A stretch of DNA of 64,000 bases, from contig CACRXP010000071.1 in NCBI GenBank assembly GCA_902702965.1, positions 443,788-507,787 on the forward strand. Reading direction: 5' to 3'. The notes under the pieces were generated by a model, which did not search any database, was not told the origin of the DNA, and saw nothing but the letters and a program-made list of their open reading frames with translations. The stretch's first letter is position 1, and each line of letters opens with the position of its first letter. A program made the translations under genes and the position numbers. Shown here piece after piece: positions 48,070-61,000 of the stretch. Origin of the DNA: Spirometra erinaceieuropaei (lineage: Eukaryota > Platyhelminthes > Cestoda > Diphyllobothriidea > Diphyllobothriidae).

Positions 48070-50150
48070 AATCATGTTAGTAGTTTATTTATAGTCATTT
48101 CAATAATCCGTTAGATCAGGCTTCGGCAGTTTGGGTTGCCTTTCAGCAGGTGAGTATCCAGTTGTCTCTTGAACACGTTCACGGTAGGGGAATTAACAAC
48201 AAACTCCGGCAAAGAGTTCCATTGGCGAATGACCCTCTGTGAGAAAAAGGAGGAACGTTGATTTGTGTAGCACAGTTCCTTTTTAAGCTGGTAATCATGT
48301 CGTCTGAGATTGGACTTGGGCGCCATTTCAAAAAACGTTTCCCAGTCGACATCCAGATTAATTCCTTTTATCAACTGGAACGTTGCTATGAGGTCACCTC
48401 TGTCCTGCTTGTAGTGGAGGGGATAGCGGTTCAAGGTCGTCAGGCGCTGCTCGTACGTGAAGTTTTTGAGGCCATGAACAGCCTTTGTAGCACGCCGTTG
48501 TACACCTTCAAGGATATCTATATCCTTCCGAAGCCACGGCCGCCAAGCCTGTACCGCATATTCCAGGTACGGCCGCACAAATGTCCCGTATACCTTGCCA
48601 AAGACATCTTTATTTAAGTGAATAAACGTTCTGCGTATCGCGCTCATAACGGACATTGCCCGCGCAGCGACTTTAGAACACTGCGTGGTGACGCTTAGAT
48701 CGTCGTTAATGAATACACCGAGATCTTTTTGCACATCTACGGTTTTAAGTGGTTGATTGTCCAGGAGATACTGTCGTGGGGGTACATTTGTTCTTCGCCT
48801 CGCTGATACTACGTGCATTACTGCACATTTTTTGACGTTGAATTTCATGCACCATTTCTCGCTCCATGCGTGCAAATTCGTTACGTCCTCTTGTAGCATT
48901 CTGACGTCATCTTCATCTTTTATCGCTCTCCAAAGTTTAAGGTCGTCTGCAAAGAGCGCTATGTCTGATTTCACTTCCCGTACCAGGTCATTTACATAGA
49001 TAATGAATAGGAGCGGCCCAAGAACTGACCCCTGTGGGACTCCACTCGTAACAGGTGCCCATTCTGAGCAGTAGCCGCCCGCAGTGACTTTTTGTTGCCG
49101 TCCGTTTAGGAAATCTTGAATCCAGTTGAGAAGATTTCCTCTTATCCCTACTTCTGATAACTTTTGAATGAGGCGCTTATGTGGGACGCAATCGAACGCC
49201 TTGCTGAAGTCAAAGTAAATGACATCAACTGGATATCCTTTATCCATGGCCTTTGACCAATGTTCGAGTGACGAAAGCAGATTTGTGAGGCAGGACCTCT
49301 TTTCGCAGAAGCCATGTTGAACTGAAGCGATGTGACAGCGGAAAGTATCGAGTGATGTAATAGATTTTTTAACTAGCCTTTCCATCAGTTTGCAGCAAAT
49401 GCATGTCAAACTAACCGGCCGGTAGTTCGTGGGACATAGCCGTGATCCTCCCTTGTGGATAGGTACGACGTTTGCCAACTTCCATGTGTCAGGTAATTTA
49501 CCAGTTTCCAGCGATTTTTGGAAGATTATAGAAAGTGGCTCTGCTAATTCTTCAGCTAGCTGACGCAGGAGTACACCTGGGATCTCATCTGGTCCAGGTG
49601 ACTTGGCAGGATCCAGCTTATTTAGCTCTGCTAAAACTAACTGCGGAGTAAAAAATACTGTGCTTATAAGTGGTTGGTTGGCGGGCAGTGGAAGAGAACA
49701 GGACTGGAGGGGTGGTTCCGTGGTGTAGACACTTTGGAAAAACTCGGAAAGAAGCTCGGTTTTTTGAAAGCCATCGCTCACAATTCGGTTATTTTTGTCC
49801 TTTAAGGTTGCCAGATGGTCCCTGTTTTTCGTATTGCTCCTGATATATGCATAGAACGCTTTAGGTTTTTGCTGCGCCTCTTCTAGGAGCTTCATTTCAT
49901 AAGAAGCTCGTACTTCTCGGATGAGTCTTTTGCATAAGGTTCGTTTTTGTCTGAATTTCTGAAGATTTTCTGGGTTCTCCGTTTGTAAGAAGATTTTCCA
50001 CAGCTTCCGTTTTTTTCGGATTTCCTTCTTAACCGCTGTTGTCAGCCATTTCGGGTTGTTTCCGGTTGGATGTTTCTTGAGGGGACAGTACCGTTCAATC
50101 AGGTCTCTCATAGTTGATTCTTTCAAAACATTTTCTATTACCCATAAATA
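48070..50150 (-). mobile_element. Young 5'-truncated CR1-type LINE
   Basis: About 2.1 kb on the minus strand with an uninterrupted RT reading frame, a 40-bp 3' UTR and a tail reading ataaataaactactaac on the minus strand (about 48074-48090). The endonuclease and ORF1 are missing; homology starts at the KESTMRDLIERYCP block near 50125. A mirror-image aataaacta sequence also stands at the right end (about 50142-50165). Compared with its decayed neighbours it must be a much more recent insertion. Confidence 0.85.
48111..50126 (-). CDS. CR1-type LINE reverse transcriptase, intact 671-codon frame
   Basis: ORF2 remnant of a non-LTR retrotransposon. Domains in order: basic linker (residues about 1-90, PKWLTTAVKKEIRKKRKLWK), RT fingers and palm with AKSPGPDEIP (about 174-183), IHKGGSRLCPTNYRPVSLTC (about 222-241), QHGFCEKRSC (about 270-279), motif A VIYFDFSKAFDCVPH (about 298-312), motif B SGVPQGSVLGPLLF (about 356-369), catalytic FADD (about 391-394), then the thumb and CR1 C-terminal region (VRPYLEYAVQAWRPW, RRATKAVHGL, SQRVIRQWNSLP). 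The catalytic aspartates look intact. It lacks the endonuclease, so it cannot mobilise itself by the usual route. The listed start is a TTG near the truncation point; the frame stays open upstream to about 50216, so no natural start codon is proven. Expression is not implied. Confidence 0.85.
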   Translation of the reverse strand: MKESTMRDLIERYCPLKKHPTGNNPKWLTTAVKKEIRKKRKLWKIFLQTENPENLQKFRQKRTLCKRLIREVRASYEMKLLEEAQQKPKAFYAYIRSNTKNRDHLATLKDKNNRIVSDGFQKTELLSEFFQSVYTTEPPLQSCSLPLPANQPLISTVFFTPQLVLAELNKLDPAKSPGPDEIPGVLLRQLAEELAEPLSIIFQKSLETGKLPDTWKLANVVPIHKGGSRLCPTNYRPVSLTCICCKLMERLVKKSITSLDTFRCHIASVQHGFCEKRSCLTNLLSSLEHWSKAMDKGYPVDVIYFDFSKAFDCVPHKRLIQKLSEVGIRGNLLNWIQDFLNGRQQKVTAGGYCSEWAPVTSGVPQGSVLGPLLFIIYVNDLVREVKSDIALFADDLKLWRAIKDEDDVRMLQEDVTNLHAWSEKWCMKFNVKKCAVMHVVSARRRTNVPPRQYLLDNQPLKTVDVQKDLGVFINDDLSVTTQCSKVAARAMSVMSAIRRTFIHLNKDVFGKVYGTFVRPYLEYAVQAWRPWLRKDIDILEGVQRRATKAVHGLKNFTYEQRLTTLNRYPLHYKQDRGDLIATFQLIKGINLDVDWETFFEMAPKSNLRRHDYQLKKELCYTNQRSSFFSQRVIRQWNSLPEFVVNSPTVNVFKRQLDTHLLKGNPNCRSLI

Positions 50151-51967
50151 AACTAAACTATGTTGAATTACTTCAGAAAGAAATATAACACAGTTAGCTA
50201 ATATCCCCTAATCAGAAAACAACTACCTTTACTCATAAAAATTATCATCTTGGTCCAGTACTGTTGAACGACCCCACTAACCCCAACCGATAAACACCAG
50301 TTAAAAGGGGAACGATATAACCGAAGACGCTCCTGACTCAATGGACACATGCATTTGCAAAATTTGTAAAAGGTGCCAAATTGAACAGTGCACGGCCATG
50401 GACCGTTAGAACCTTCCCGGAATTCTCCACCTATACTTGTATACGACAGTTAGACTGTCGTGACCGACGATGTCCATCGTGTGGTCCACAGCAGTGTGAG
50501 AACAGGTACGGTGACTTGCCAGTGAATATGTTCATAGTGGTAGAAGACTTACGCTGAATCCATCGAGCCATCTCCTCCTCCGCACCTGGTCCTGGTGTCA
50601 AAACATAGTCAAGAAGACAGGTGGTGGTACAAAGTGCTGGTGACTGGCATGGCCAAACACTCATCTGGGCGTACCATCACACCCCTTGCTCCATAACAAA
50701 TATTTGTGCAATATTCTTAACCAACAACGACAATGGGGGACGGCAGAGATCCCAACTGACGCGACGTTAGTCGCAAGTAGGACCGCCACTGCCTCCCACA
50801 AATGTTGGCATTTGTTATGATTGGGCATTGCGCCAGGACCTAACAGAATCCGATGTGCTCCTGTGCTGCTTGGTCCAACGCATCTACCACTTAGCCCGTT
50901 TTGGGACACAGTACATGCGCACACGGACATCGGCACAATTGCTTTGTGGTTTATAGTCGCTATGGTATACATTCTAGCGGTTACTCCCAAAAGCAGTACA
51001 ATATCCTCTGAATAGTTAAGGGCCGGACGAAAAATTAGAAGTCAGGAAACGACCACAGGAAACAGACACAGAGTATTTTTCCACGCACAACCGAAAAAGA
51101 GCCAAATGCTCCTGTAAAACATCTAACATTGGGTTATTTTCCTCAGAGATAAAAGACAAGTGGCCAGTTTACTGACGAATTGACACAGTGAGGGAAATGT
51201 TTTTAAATCCACTACTTTGGCTGGACAATCCTGCTCCATTACCTTTATACGAACACATGTAACCCTCGGATTAAGCCCTCCAATGAAACACCTTCCTCAT
51301 GAGACGCCAATAAATAATGCATCGTACGAAAAACGAATGTTACCTTTTTAACTCTTTGCTGTGCTTCTCACTGCCTGGTGTGTTTGAAATGACCGTATAG
51401 TTCTTATAAGGAGAATATAAAGACACTTTAGAACCTCTTATCACTGGATCAATAATAAGAAGGCAGCTACCTTCGGTTTGTATATGAGTTATGTCTCCCC
51501 TGATTACATTTACTAAGTACGCATCAATTTGGATCTGAACTCCAATCACACTGATTGGAATTCGGCTCGCTTATCAACTTGAAGGTTCAGCACCTGAGCT
51601 CATTTGCGGGCATTGTCAATCTCGATTTTTGTGATAACCGGCCTTTTGCTCTGCATTCGCAATGTTAGTTTCCGAATGCGAAATAAGAGATACGACAGTA
51701 ATTTTCGACGCTCCAACTATATCTCTCAATCCGGAATCATCCGACAGTTCTTCCAACGGTCCTTTAGAAATACGACCTTCTCAAGTAGATTTGCGGTTTT
51801 ATTTCCGAGCTTTTTAAGGTCCGGTGGTTTTATAAAGGAGAAAGTGGGAAGAAGTGGCTCCCATTCAGTGGCCACGATTCTATTAGAATTGAGACACATT
51901 TCCAAGCGACCTTGACTCAGAAGACGGAAAGAGATGGTACTCTTGCAAAACATTTTGATGTGACTAG
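50151..51967. other. Unassigned DNA upstream of the DDHD1-like exons
   Basis: No exon recognised. It may include the intron before the first mapped DDHD1-like exon. Open frames at 50.4-51.0 kb (minus) contain no known domain. Frames on both strands at 51.6-51.95 kb overlap and are unassigned. Confidence 0.45.
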
Positions 51968-52050
51968 GTTAGACGTTGCACTCCAAGTTCGCGGGGATTT
52001 ATTTGAAGTCGATATCACCAGGAGAAAATGCTATCCTATCTATTGGGATG
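51968..52050 (+). CDS. DDHD1: DDHD1-like exon: N-terminal conserved block
   Basis: Codes for LDVALQVRGDLFEVDITRRK followed by CYPIYWD, matching the VRGGLYEVDV...CYPVYW block of DDHD1. The donor gatg|gtaagt at 52051 is strong and leaves phase 1. The acceptor tgtgactag before 51968 is the likely start; the frame stays open further upstream to 51912, so the exon could begin earlier. Confidence 0.75.
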
Positions 52051-55000
52051 GTAAGTCTTGGTTAATTTATCTTTCAACTGTCTGCTATCATCTCCATGTT
52101 CTCAATCTGGCAGACTGCCATTTGACATTCTTTGGCGTAAGTCAGAAAACAAGGATGGATTCTTTTTGTACACTTTCCTTTTCACCTCGGCCTACCCCCT
52201 TGGTTACGTGAAACCTAAAGCCTTCGTCAACGCGTGGTCCGGTGCTTGCGTCGATGTACTGACGCAAGGTCCGAACTCCTCAGGACAGTTGTCCTGTAGG
52301 ACAGCTTTTTGGGTAGCTAACTCAAGAACTGTTGACTTTAACTTATTTTCTCGTGGTCAAAAATATAGCATTACAACCTTCCAGGGGTTTGAACAATAAA
52401 ATAGCTATCTAGACTTCTGTTCCTGGAATTGTCTCAGGCTCTTGCCTACCACTCATCAGTTAGACATGTATCTTCCGAAGTGTTCTTCAAGAGAGGAGAG
52501 GCGTCCATTTTGATATACTCATTTACGCAAGTTGCCATGAGAAGGAAGTGACACTATTGATCGCCGTTAAACTTGCGTCCGTTTTGCGTCATTTTGACAT
52601 GCGAAATTGCTATATGACTGTATGTTCGACTTAGGGTTGTACAGTTTGGATATCCCAATCCTCGAAGATAGGAAAATTCTTAATTCCTCCACATACTCCT
52701 ACTTTTGCGTACATTGCTTTCAAGGTTCATGCCAGTCATCGTCGAAGTTTTCACAATGACTAGCTTTTTTTAGATAAACCTACACCAATCCTCAGGGGAA
52801 CGTGGTTTCGTGACCCGGGTGGACCACAGTGTATTCCAATTGAAGACGAACTTATGGCCGAGCAAATAGAGACCAAACATATCCAGTTACTATGTGAACA
52901 GCAGAAGGCATCATCAGAGGATAACACGGATGAACAACGCCATTCTACGTCATCAAAACAACAGGATGCCGAGATGGGCTCTACTCCAAAGGAAAAATCG
53001 TCCGGAGATTATCTTCCGTTACCCTCAATATTTTCAAGCACCAACAAAAGTCAACGTACTTTACCGTATAATTTTTGGACCTTTATCACACGAGCCTCGG
53101 CCTATAATCATAGACCTACAACTTCTCGTCACACCTAACACAGCACGTGACATCCCTATCCAGCATGATTGCGTGAAATGCATTTAATCGAACCTTTTGG
53201 TATTCCCTGTCTGATTAACGGTAATTATTATCCACTTATCTTTTAGGCATACAGACGGTGCAGTTTTCTGACTGTCACGTCGAATGGTACTCGACTGATG
53301 AAATATACATATACATGGAAACAACCGGTCTCTACATACGCCAAAAGCTTGGAATGCCTAAAGGTAGGCTGTTGGATTTAATTTAAAGCTCTTTTCGACT
53401 GTAAATCTGTCGGGACTACATCAGCTGATGCCGTCTCAAACTCTGTTTTGGGGCAAAAGTTCGGTTTAGACCGTTATAAGCATCTCTAAGTAATTTCTCA
53501 GCCAATTTATGCTTTTGCTTAGACCAGCCACCTCATTTCTTTGGCATGTTTTAAAAAGGAAATCGACTCGTATGCCTATTACACGCGAAATTCATTAGGT
53601 TGTGGTAGACGCTATATACGCGAAACGTCTCATGCTGGCTAGATCCCAGTCAAGTTTTATCAAAAAAGACAGCGGAAAGTGGGATGGCCATTTCTGGCAA
53701 TATCGTATCGTCAGCCACCTTCATTCCAATCATAAGTCGGAACGACGGAGCGTTTGTATCTGCCAATTCAGCCATGGGTTTACGCTCCATCGGCTGCGAT
53801 AAAGAATCGTAAACATTGCAGCAAAATTTTCGATAATTCATCCTAACTCCAGGACAAGATCCCGGCGTTCTACTTTGCTTTTGAGCTCCAGCCTGATGCA
53901 TTCCCAATCCCACACATATTTACAGATAAGTACTAACCGGAAGATATCAGTGGATGATGTAAGTGCGACGTGAACAGTCATTTTCGGCGTGATCTCCTCT
54001 TTAGCCGATCATTTTGCAGTTCTTGATTGTCGACTGCTCGTCGCTACGCAATTGCCTGGCAAGGCTGCATATCGAGTTAGAAGTCAGGAGGAAGTCTCTG
54101 TCCCGGTGTGAGCTCTATAAAGCTAGGCAAATTGCTTCAAACCAACAATAGGTGGGCAGTAAAAAGAGCTTGGGGGGAAGGGGGGGGGGAATTTCAGGTA
54201 CCTTTTGAAAAATCGAAACATAAGTTATTTTTCGCAAAGGTAAAGTCATGCCTGAGTCGCAGGGATGTTTAAGAAAATGATTGTCACTTATGAGCTAAGG
54301 ACGATCGGGAACAGCCACGGTAGTTCTGGTCAGAAATACGTCTATCTCCGGTTCCTTGTCAAGTAGTGAAGTCGGAGGTGACTGCTCGTTCTCTGCGAAC
54401 AAGAGTCTCTGCCGGATAGGGGACAAACAGAGGGCACAATAACAAAAACCACCAGATCGGCTATGTGCGAGACGAAAAGCAGATCTTAACGGCCCTGAAA
54501 ACAGTCACTGCATAAGAACCGTTCGGGAGTTTTATTGCGAAATAGCATTTGACGGTGGTTAGGATTGAAAATAGATTGTATTTAAGCATGGTTTTGAGAA
54601 ATCTTTGGTAATTTATACCACGCAGATATGACCTCTACTGATATTAGAAACGATATACAGCAACACTTTTGATAAATTACGAGTACCTACCGGTCTAACT
54701 CGGGGCGGGTTGGCCAACATTTTTTTAGGGATGACGGGACTAAAAGATCTATCATGTGATAGATCAACAAGTAGAAGTCGTTTTTGGCCTACAGAACTAT
54801 TAACGGACAGAGATATATCACACGACGTCCGCTATTGGACTCTTCCAATTACGAAGAAGCAATGCCCTTTTTGCTCAAAACTAGGCGGATTTCTCTTCGA
54901 CTCGCTAGCGCGTATTCAAGAGCAGTATCCAAGCTATGGTCTAGCTTGTAGTTCAAAAAGTGTACTGCTTGCAGTCGCAAAGTTTCAGAGCACAATTTCA

Positions 55001-58000
55001 GTCATTCTGTGCGCTTTGCAGCCGAGTTGTTACCTTGCGCCGTTGGGAGGAAGCGCACAAGTCGACCTGTGTTCAAAAATGATGTCACGTTCTAACCATC
55101 AGAATCAGTATAAAGTTCTTTTCTCTGAAGGAGGCGCAGATCGGGGACTAAAGGACAATACAGATAGAGTCAGCTGCAATACTTGGACAACATCCAATGC
55201 ATGACTGGGCGAGGTGGAGGGGAATAGGTGAGACTCGAAGCTATGACGCTGGTGAGTTTACCACGTGTTCCGTGGGAAGAAGAGCTCAATAGGAGAAACC
55301 AATTGTCCACACAATCAAAGGATTTAGGGAAATCAAGATCAACTGTGCAAAGCGTGAAACCGTTGTCTCAGGCCTCTGAGGCACAAGAAAAGGTGGCGCG
55401 TTAGAATACGTCACAAAATCGACCCTTGAGAATTTTACTTTGGGAGGCCTTCAAAAAGCCTTCCTTTTTAGGTGATATTCAATCATATCCTTAATAAGGA
55501 TGCCAAAAATTCTTGAAATTTCTCACAGTGTTTGTTGGTCGGACTCGTTGAATGAAATGCAGCAGTCCGGCCTGGGGAGACGGACTTTCTGTAATTACTT
55601 GCATGAGTTTTGAGAGGTTTTACTTTCGAAAAAAACGAAATTGCATATCTTGCGCAGGATAGTGAGAATTGTGCCACGAGCGTAGAACTCTGAAAACCCA
55701 CTGGAGTATCAACTGTGTCTGGCTTGCGCCATTTTCGAAAGCTTCGGACTGCTGCAGATCTATCCCAGAAAGTAGGAAGTTCCCAGGACATCACTGGTCA
55801 AAATAACCGTTATCGAAGGGTTGGAACCCCTCGATCGTAAGCTTGGCGTCCGCTGTCGGAGTCACACTACCATCGATAAGGGTGGAGAACTTATTTTTCC
55901 TCTCTTTTTTTACGGAAAAACTGCTTTGCGACGTTAAAAGAGGAGTTTTCAGCGAACGATGGTTGCCTCCGTGATTCATCTTATTTCGCATAAAAGCCTA
56001 CTGCAGGTTTTGTCCAGTCCTTGGCTACACGGTTTTATACAAAGTTTTCAACCTGTCTCCTCTCTGCAAAGGACATGCCAGCTTCACCGAGCGAACACAT
56101 GGTGACTAACACGGGCGCATGGTGACTAGGGGTGACATTGCACGCACAATCTCAAAAGGAAGTCCTTAGCTTCGCAGAAATAATTGCACACTGTCGAGGG
56201 AGAAACGTGCAAATTGCCCTGTCTTGCTATGACGAACTAAACCATCGCACTATCTGCCCCTTTCTTTAGCTTTTTACTGCTCCATTAAATTGGCAAGTGC
56301 GCTTAAGTCTGTCCCAAAGATCGGTAGTTAGATATCCATTGAAAATATATCCTACGACGTTTTTGTAAGGAGCTACGTTACCAAGTAGCTCCTTACAAGA
56401 GGGGCCTCGAACTTGTTTGCCGTCAGTATATCTGCTGAGTTGGAGGCATGCCTAAAGGAATCGGAAGTGGGGCGAACTACATTGATCTCTACGAACATCT
56501 TATTGGTATTTTCTTCTGACGGTAGCGAAGCCGAAGCCCCGTCATCTTTTGGCTGTCCTTTGCTTGGGTATAGAAAGATAGAAACAGCCAGTAACTAGGT
56601 CACATGAAGAAGAAGAAGTCAAGACCTGCCAAAGAAACCTCAAAATATACTCTCTTAAAGATCCCTTTTCCAATGTTAATTTATCTTATATAACCATAGG
56701 TAATCCTTTTTAAAGGTGCGTGTTTAACTTATCCTTGAGAATCGGGCCACACGTCGCAGTCTAGCCTGCTCCAGTGCACCGTCGACTTAAGCCGCTCGCT
56801 ACCGGGGTGCAAGCCGATCAATATCAACCTTAAAGAGAAAATCCGCAGAGGCTCCTCCGGCTAGCGAGTTTTCTGCCTAAGGCTTTCGAAAGGTGGCAGA
56901 AGGAATGCTAGATTGGAGGGGTTTACGTGAAGAGCATGGAGGCGGCAAGTTTCGCATTCCCTTCCCTCGGGAAAACAGCGGTGGTATCTGCGGACGACTG
57001 AAATGAAATCCTTACGTCAAAATCTCTTGGCAAGACGATAACTCACAGTGTCTACGGCGGTGGCACCGGCTTTCTCGTCGTGCCATAATCATCATGCGGA
57101 AGGACGCCCGACGGCGGTATTTGTTTCCTCACAGAACTCTCAAATAATACCACTATTCTCACCGCCCGCCAGGGCTTACCTCGTGGCTTTTACCCTCCGG
57201 TCTTTTGGATATTCCGGGTCAAATCTTATAGTTCTGTGGCGTAGCACAGAGGCCTCTAATACTGGTTCAAGCGGGCTACCGCAAATCAAAGATCACACCT
57301 CTGGTAAATGACGAGCAAGGGGATTGCCCGATGTCACCTGCATGTGTGTTTTTTGCGTTAGAAATATTCTAATGAGCGATACACTGCCTTCTTCAACACG
57401 CGTTGGCGGATCACTTCGGTGCTGCAGTAGGTCATGGTTATTAGTACAATGTGACTATGCAGATGACGAGCCCCAAAATTCAGCTTCCCTGTAATCCCTG
57501 AACACGCATAATCTCATCTATCGGGAATTTTCCCACATACTACTCCCTATCTCCAACCGTACAGACCACATTTGTTGGACAACCTTGGATGAGCCGGAGA
57601 CAAAAATTGCGGAACTAGATCGAAAAGGGACGACAGGCAAGAGTGGAGGCTGTCGATCCCTCCTGAGTGCAGGACAGAGCAGAACCTTGCGTTTTGCAGG
57701 CGAAACATCCGTATTCTCTCGTGCAACCAGTCTAAATCATTGAGAGCCACGTCCACTCTGATGACAATACCATGCAAGCCGAGATTCAACTATCGAGCCC
57801 CCTTCAAGGCTGGTATAGGACTGGTTTTAGGCCGGCCTCAGAATCCTTATATTTGCACTCACTGGAAATGCGCGTAGTGTGATTGACTACTTTAGTTCGA
57901 TACGAGCTCAGACGTGCCAGCATTTCCGAGCTCGGTGCGTGCTCGGCCGGTTGATGTGTCGAGCTAGAGGTGAGTTAAATCGCTTTCGACCACTACTAGG

Positions 58001-61000
58001 GCACCTGTGTTTCACTCTTCCTAATCACAGCGACAGAGCAGGAACCCATAGCCCGACCAGTCCAGTTTAGACTATCATAGTTGACTGTTGACAAGAAGTG
58101 AACCTGGATGATACCTGCCGTCCCTTGGAGAAGGGGACGATCCGCTGTGTTTCCCCATTGACCGGGCATACTTTACCGACTGATTTACCTGCGGCACATG
58201 AACCCTCCTCTAATATTAGGTGGTGAGCTTGGCCGTCTCTCTGTATCTTGCATTTTCGCCGAATCTGGGATGTAAGCTTCCTGCTACAAATTTCAATCGA
58301 ATTCTTCTCTCCACATGAGAGACATCCACCTGAGGTAGGCTGAACTCTGGGTGGTTTTAGGAGCTCCGACTGGCCACAGGGAACCGCGGACGCACACGGC
58401 GCGGTCGGTTCCTCTGTACATTGACAGTTAATAACTCCGCCACTTCCTCTTTTAGCGCTATCGCGCAAAACTAACCTGTTAAAGCGGTCCGCGACTGTCA
58501 TTAATGCTATCTGCGTGCCAAATCAACCATTTGGCCTTCTATTATCCATACATAACAGCATTTAAGGTCTCCGTCGGGAACCTTTCAGTTATTCATGGTG
58601 CTAACGACGACATGTTCGTTCGTTGCGCCACGCTGTCCACACCACCGCACATTATGGCCGTGGAATTGGCTTTGACGGCCCTGTATGTAACCCTGTTGGA
58701 CACCCAACCCCGTTGTGTAACCCCCGCCCGTGCGCTGTCACCTGTTGTAGTCCAGTTACATTTCACACTTCAGTCCCCCTCCTCCACCACCAGATTTGAC
58801 CATTTGGTTTCACTTTTTAGGCGGCACTAAATTGGGCCGAGGCTATTTTGAGGAGGCGACTTTGGACGATCGACAGCCGGAGGTTGCACATCTGTGCTTC
58901 GTAGTACACGGTATGGGCCAGAAATTTCTCAAGGGCTCCATTGTCAAATCCTGTGACGAGTAAGTCATTCTCTCTCTCCCTCTCTCTCCCGAGCTTCAAT
59001 TTACTTCTGGGTGATATGGGTCAGAAATAGAAGAACCTCAGTAGTTGCTCCGATGTTTATTTGGCATTAGTCACACGCGAGCGCCTACCGCTTGTTGACG
59101 GCTAATAATAGATATGCGTCCATTTTAGGGTATTTTTAACTGAGCTCAGGTCGGCCCCCGTAAGGTCGAAGGGACCTTTTTGTGCAAAACAACTTTACTC
59201 TGATGGCGAAAAGTGCCATTTATAGTGCGTTTTGGAAAACGCAACCTGCGTTTTCGAACGAGCTTGTTTTTTTGACAACTTTTGCCTACTTCTTGATTGC
59301 TGATCGCTAGTTGCCATGATACTGCAAGCTTGGAATACAGACTCCCAGCTCCACGCCAAGGCCTAATGGGCCGTATCCCATCCCGTAATACAAATAGCTC
59401 GCGGTGGCGCAGCCCCTATTTCCGATGTCATTTGACGTTACACGAGCCCATAGTGTAGCAGTGAGCACGTTGCGCAATTGGCAGACAAATTCTTCACCAC
59501 ACAGACAGCACAGGTGCCAGCTACAAGCTCAGACAAGTGTTTTGTCGATTTTCTGCCGTTGTATGACGTAGATACGACCTGTTCGGCTTATCAGCTCTGG
59601 CTACGTGCTTTCTGGCATACACTTCAGTTTCAAATGTTGAGTTTTTTTTAAAAATTTCCTCAGAAATTGATGCACGAACTTGGAGTAAATTTTTCGGCAA
59701 ACGCCTTTTAAGGCTCGGTTCGAAAGGTAATATGACGATTTTAGTTGACATCCGCCAGCCTCAGTAGATTAACCGCCAGATTTTCGCAATCTGCCAACGG
59801 GCATGTCAATGTTGCATGATTCGCCAGCTGGCCATTTATTACGTCACCTCGCAAATGAATAGTTCGGTGCCTCTGATTTCGTCGCAAAACGCCTCTCAAT
59901 CACTGATTTTTAATTGCCTGCTTGGCCTGTAAACAATCAGCTTCAAGGCAAGACCAAATGGATCGCATTTGGTCATAGAGTCAGGAAAAAAGATTTGTAT
60001 ACCCTCCTACACGACTGAATATTTTTTACTGAAAAAATTGCACATTTTTCTTGTTACTGCTAAAAAGAACTCCCAACAGACAAATATTTTAGGACGTGCA
60101 TTATACACCAAAATTCGCGAAAAGCCCCGAAGTCTTTGAATTGGCTTTCCAGTAGCAGCAGATACTGAAATACGATACAATGCTGATTCGCGAAATTGCA
60201 TGTTCTCCTTAAGTCACCAATCTCCTCAACAACCTGTGTTAATAAAGCCCGGAAGGAATAATTGTTGATTGGTATATTTTTGACTAATTTCTTATGCCTA
60301 TGTACATTCACTTTGTGTTAGTGGAACATCCGTATACATTTATTTCTGGCACAAATTTTCCAAGAAATTACGACTTTTTCATATACAATACGTTACGTAG
60401 GTCATTAACTATGCGTAAATTTACGAAAATGCCGTTCCAAATGCGTCGAACAAAACTCCCAACTAATAAAAAAACCAAATTAATTGAAATGAAGGCACAA
60501 AACAAATATTAGAGGTAGTGTTGAGTTGACTAGAAAAACGACTTTCCCTAGGAGAGCAGAAATGACTAAAGTGCAAAAGTCGCGTCAAACGAGTTAGCTC
60601 AATTTACAGAAGCCCGTAAGGCTGTTATACTCAAGCGGCTGAGTAAAAAAATAGCATAAGTAGAACAACGTTTAAAAATAATCCCTTTATTCAGTTTTTA
60701 CCTAAATATCCTCCAGGAACTAGTCTTAGATGAAGTATGCCGGTTAACCAAAGCGGCTACAGGCGAATTTACTGTCGTTTTTCCGTCTTAAAAAGTTTAA
60801 GATGAAGGTCACCAGTGCTAAGAGAATTTTGCTTGATTTCATTAATAGGGACGTCAAGGAGATAAAATGTTTCATAAAGTCACCTCTTAACAGGTCGACT
60901 AGTGACCAGGAATTTTGAATATACTCAGCAGCTGCAATCGTAAGTGTATTACTTTCCGTGTAATTGTATCAGGAGGACTTTTCTTTCGTAAAATTGCCGT

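Larger units (their letters stand above)
53364..58820. other. Intron of the DDHD1-like gene, 5.5 kb
   Basis: Bounded by a matching phase-1 donor and acceptor. It contains an antisense LINE fragment (55.2-56.0 kb) and a perfect 14-bp hairpin at 56.37 kb. A plus-strand 164-codon frame (54710-55204) and a minus-strand 144-codon frame (58067-58501) have no convincing homology. Nothing else recognised. Confidence 0.75.

Noticed and set aside
48258..48999. Plus-strand frames opposite the intact RT
   Set aside because: Antisense shadows of the RT coding sequence.
54746..54765. gatctatca/tgatagatc inverted repeat
   Set aside because: Nine-base arms with a 2-nt spacer are expected by chance in a window of this size; no context.
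54710..55204. 164-codon plus-strand frame in the intron
   Set aside because: No recognisable motif, no splice context, cysteines not arranged as a known domain.
58067..58501. 144-codon minus-strand frame with CLSCGEKNSIEIC
   Set aside because: Resembles a gag zinc knuckle, but the histidine ligand is missing and the spacing is one residue short. No second knuckle, protease or RT beside it.
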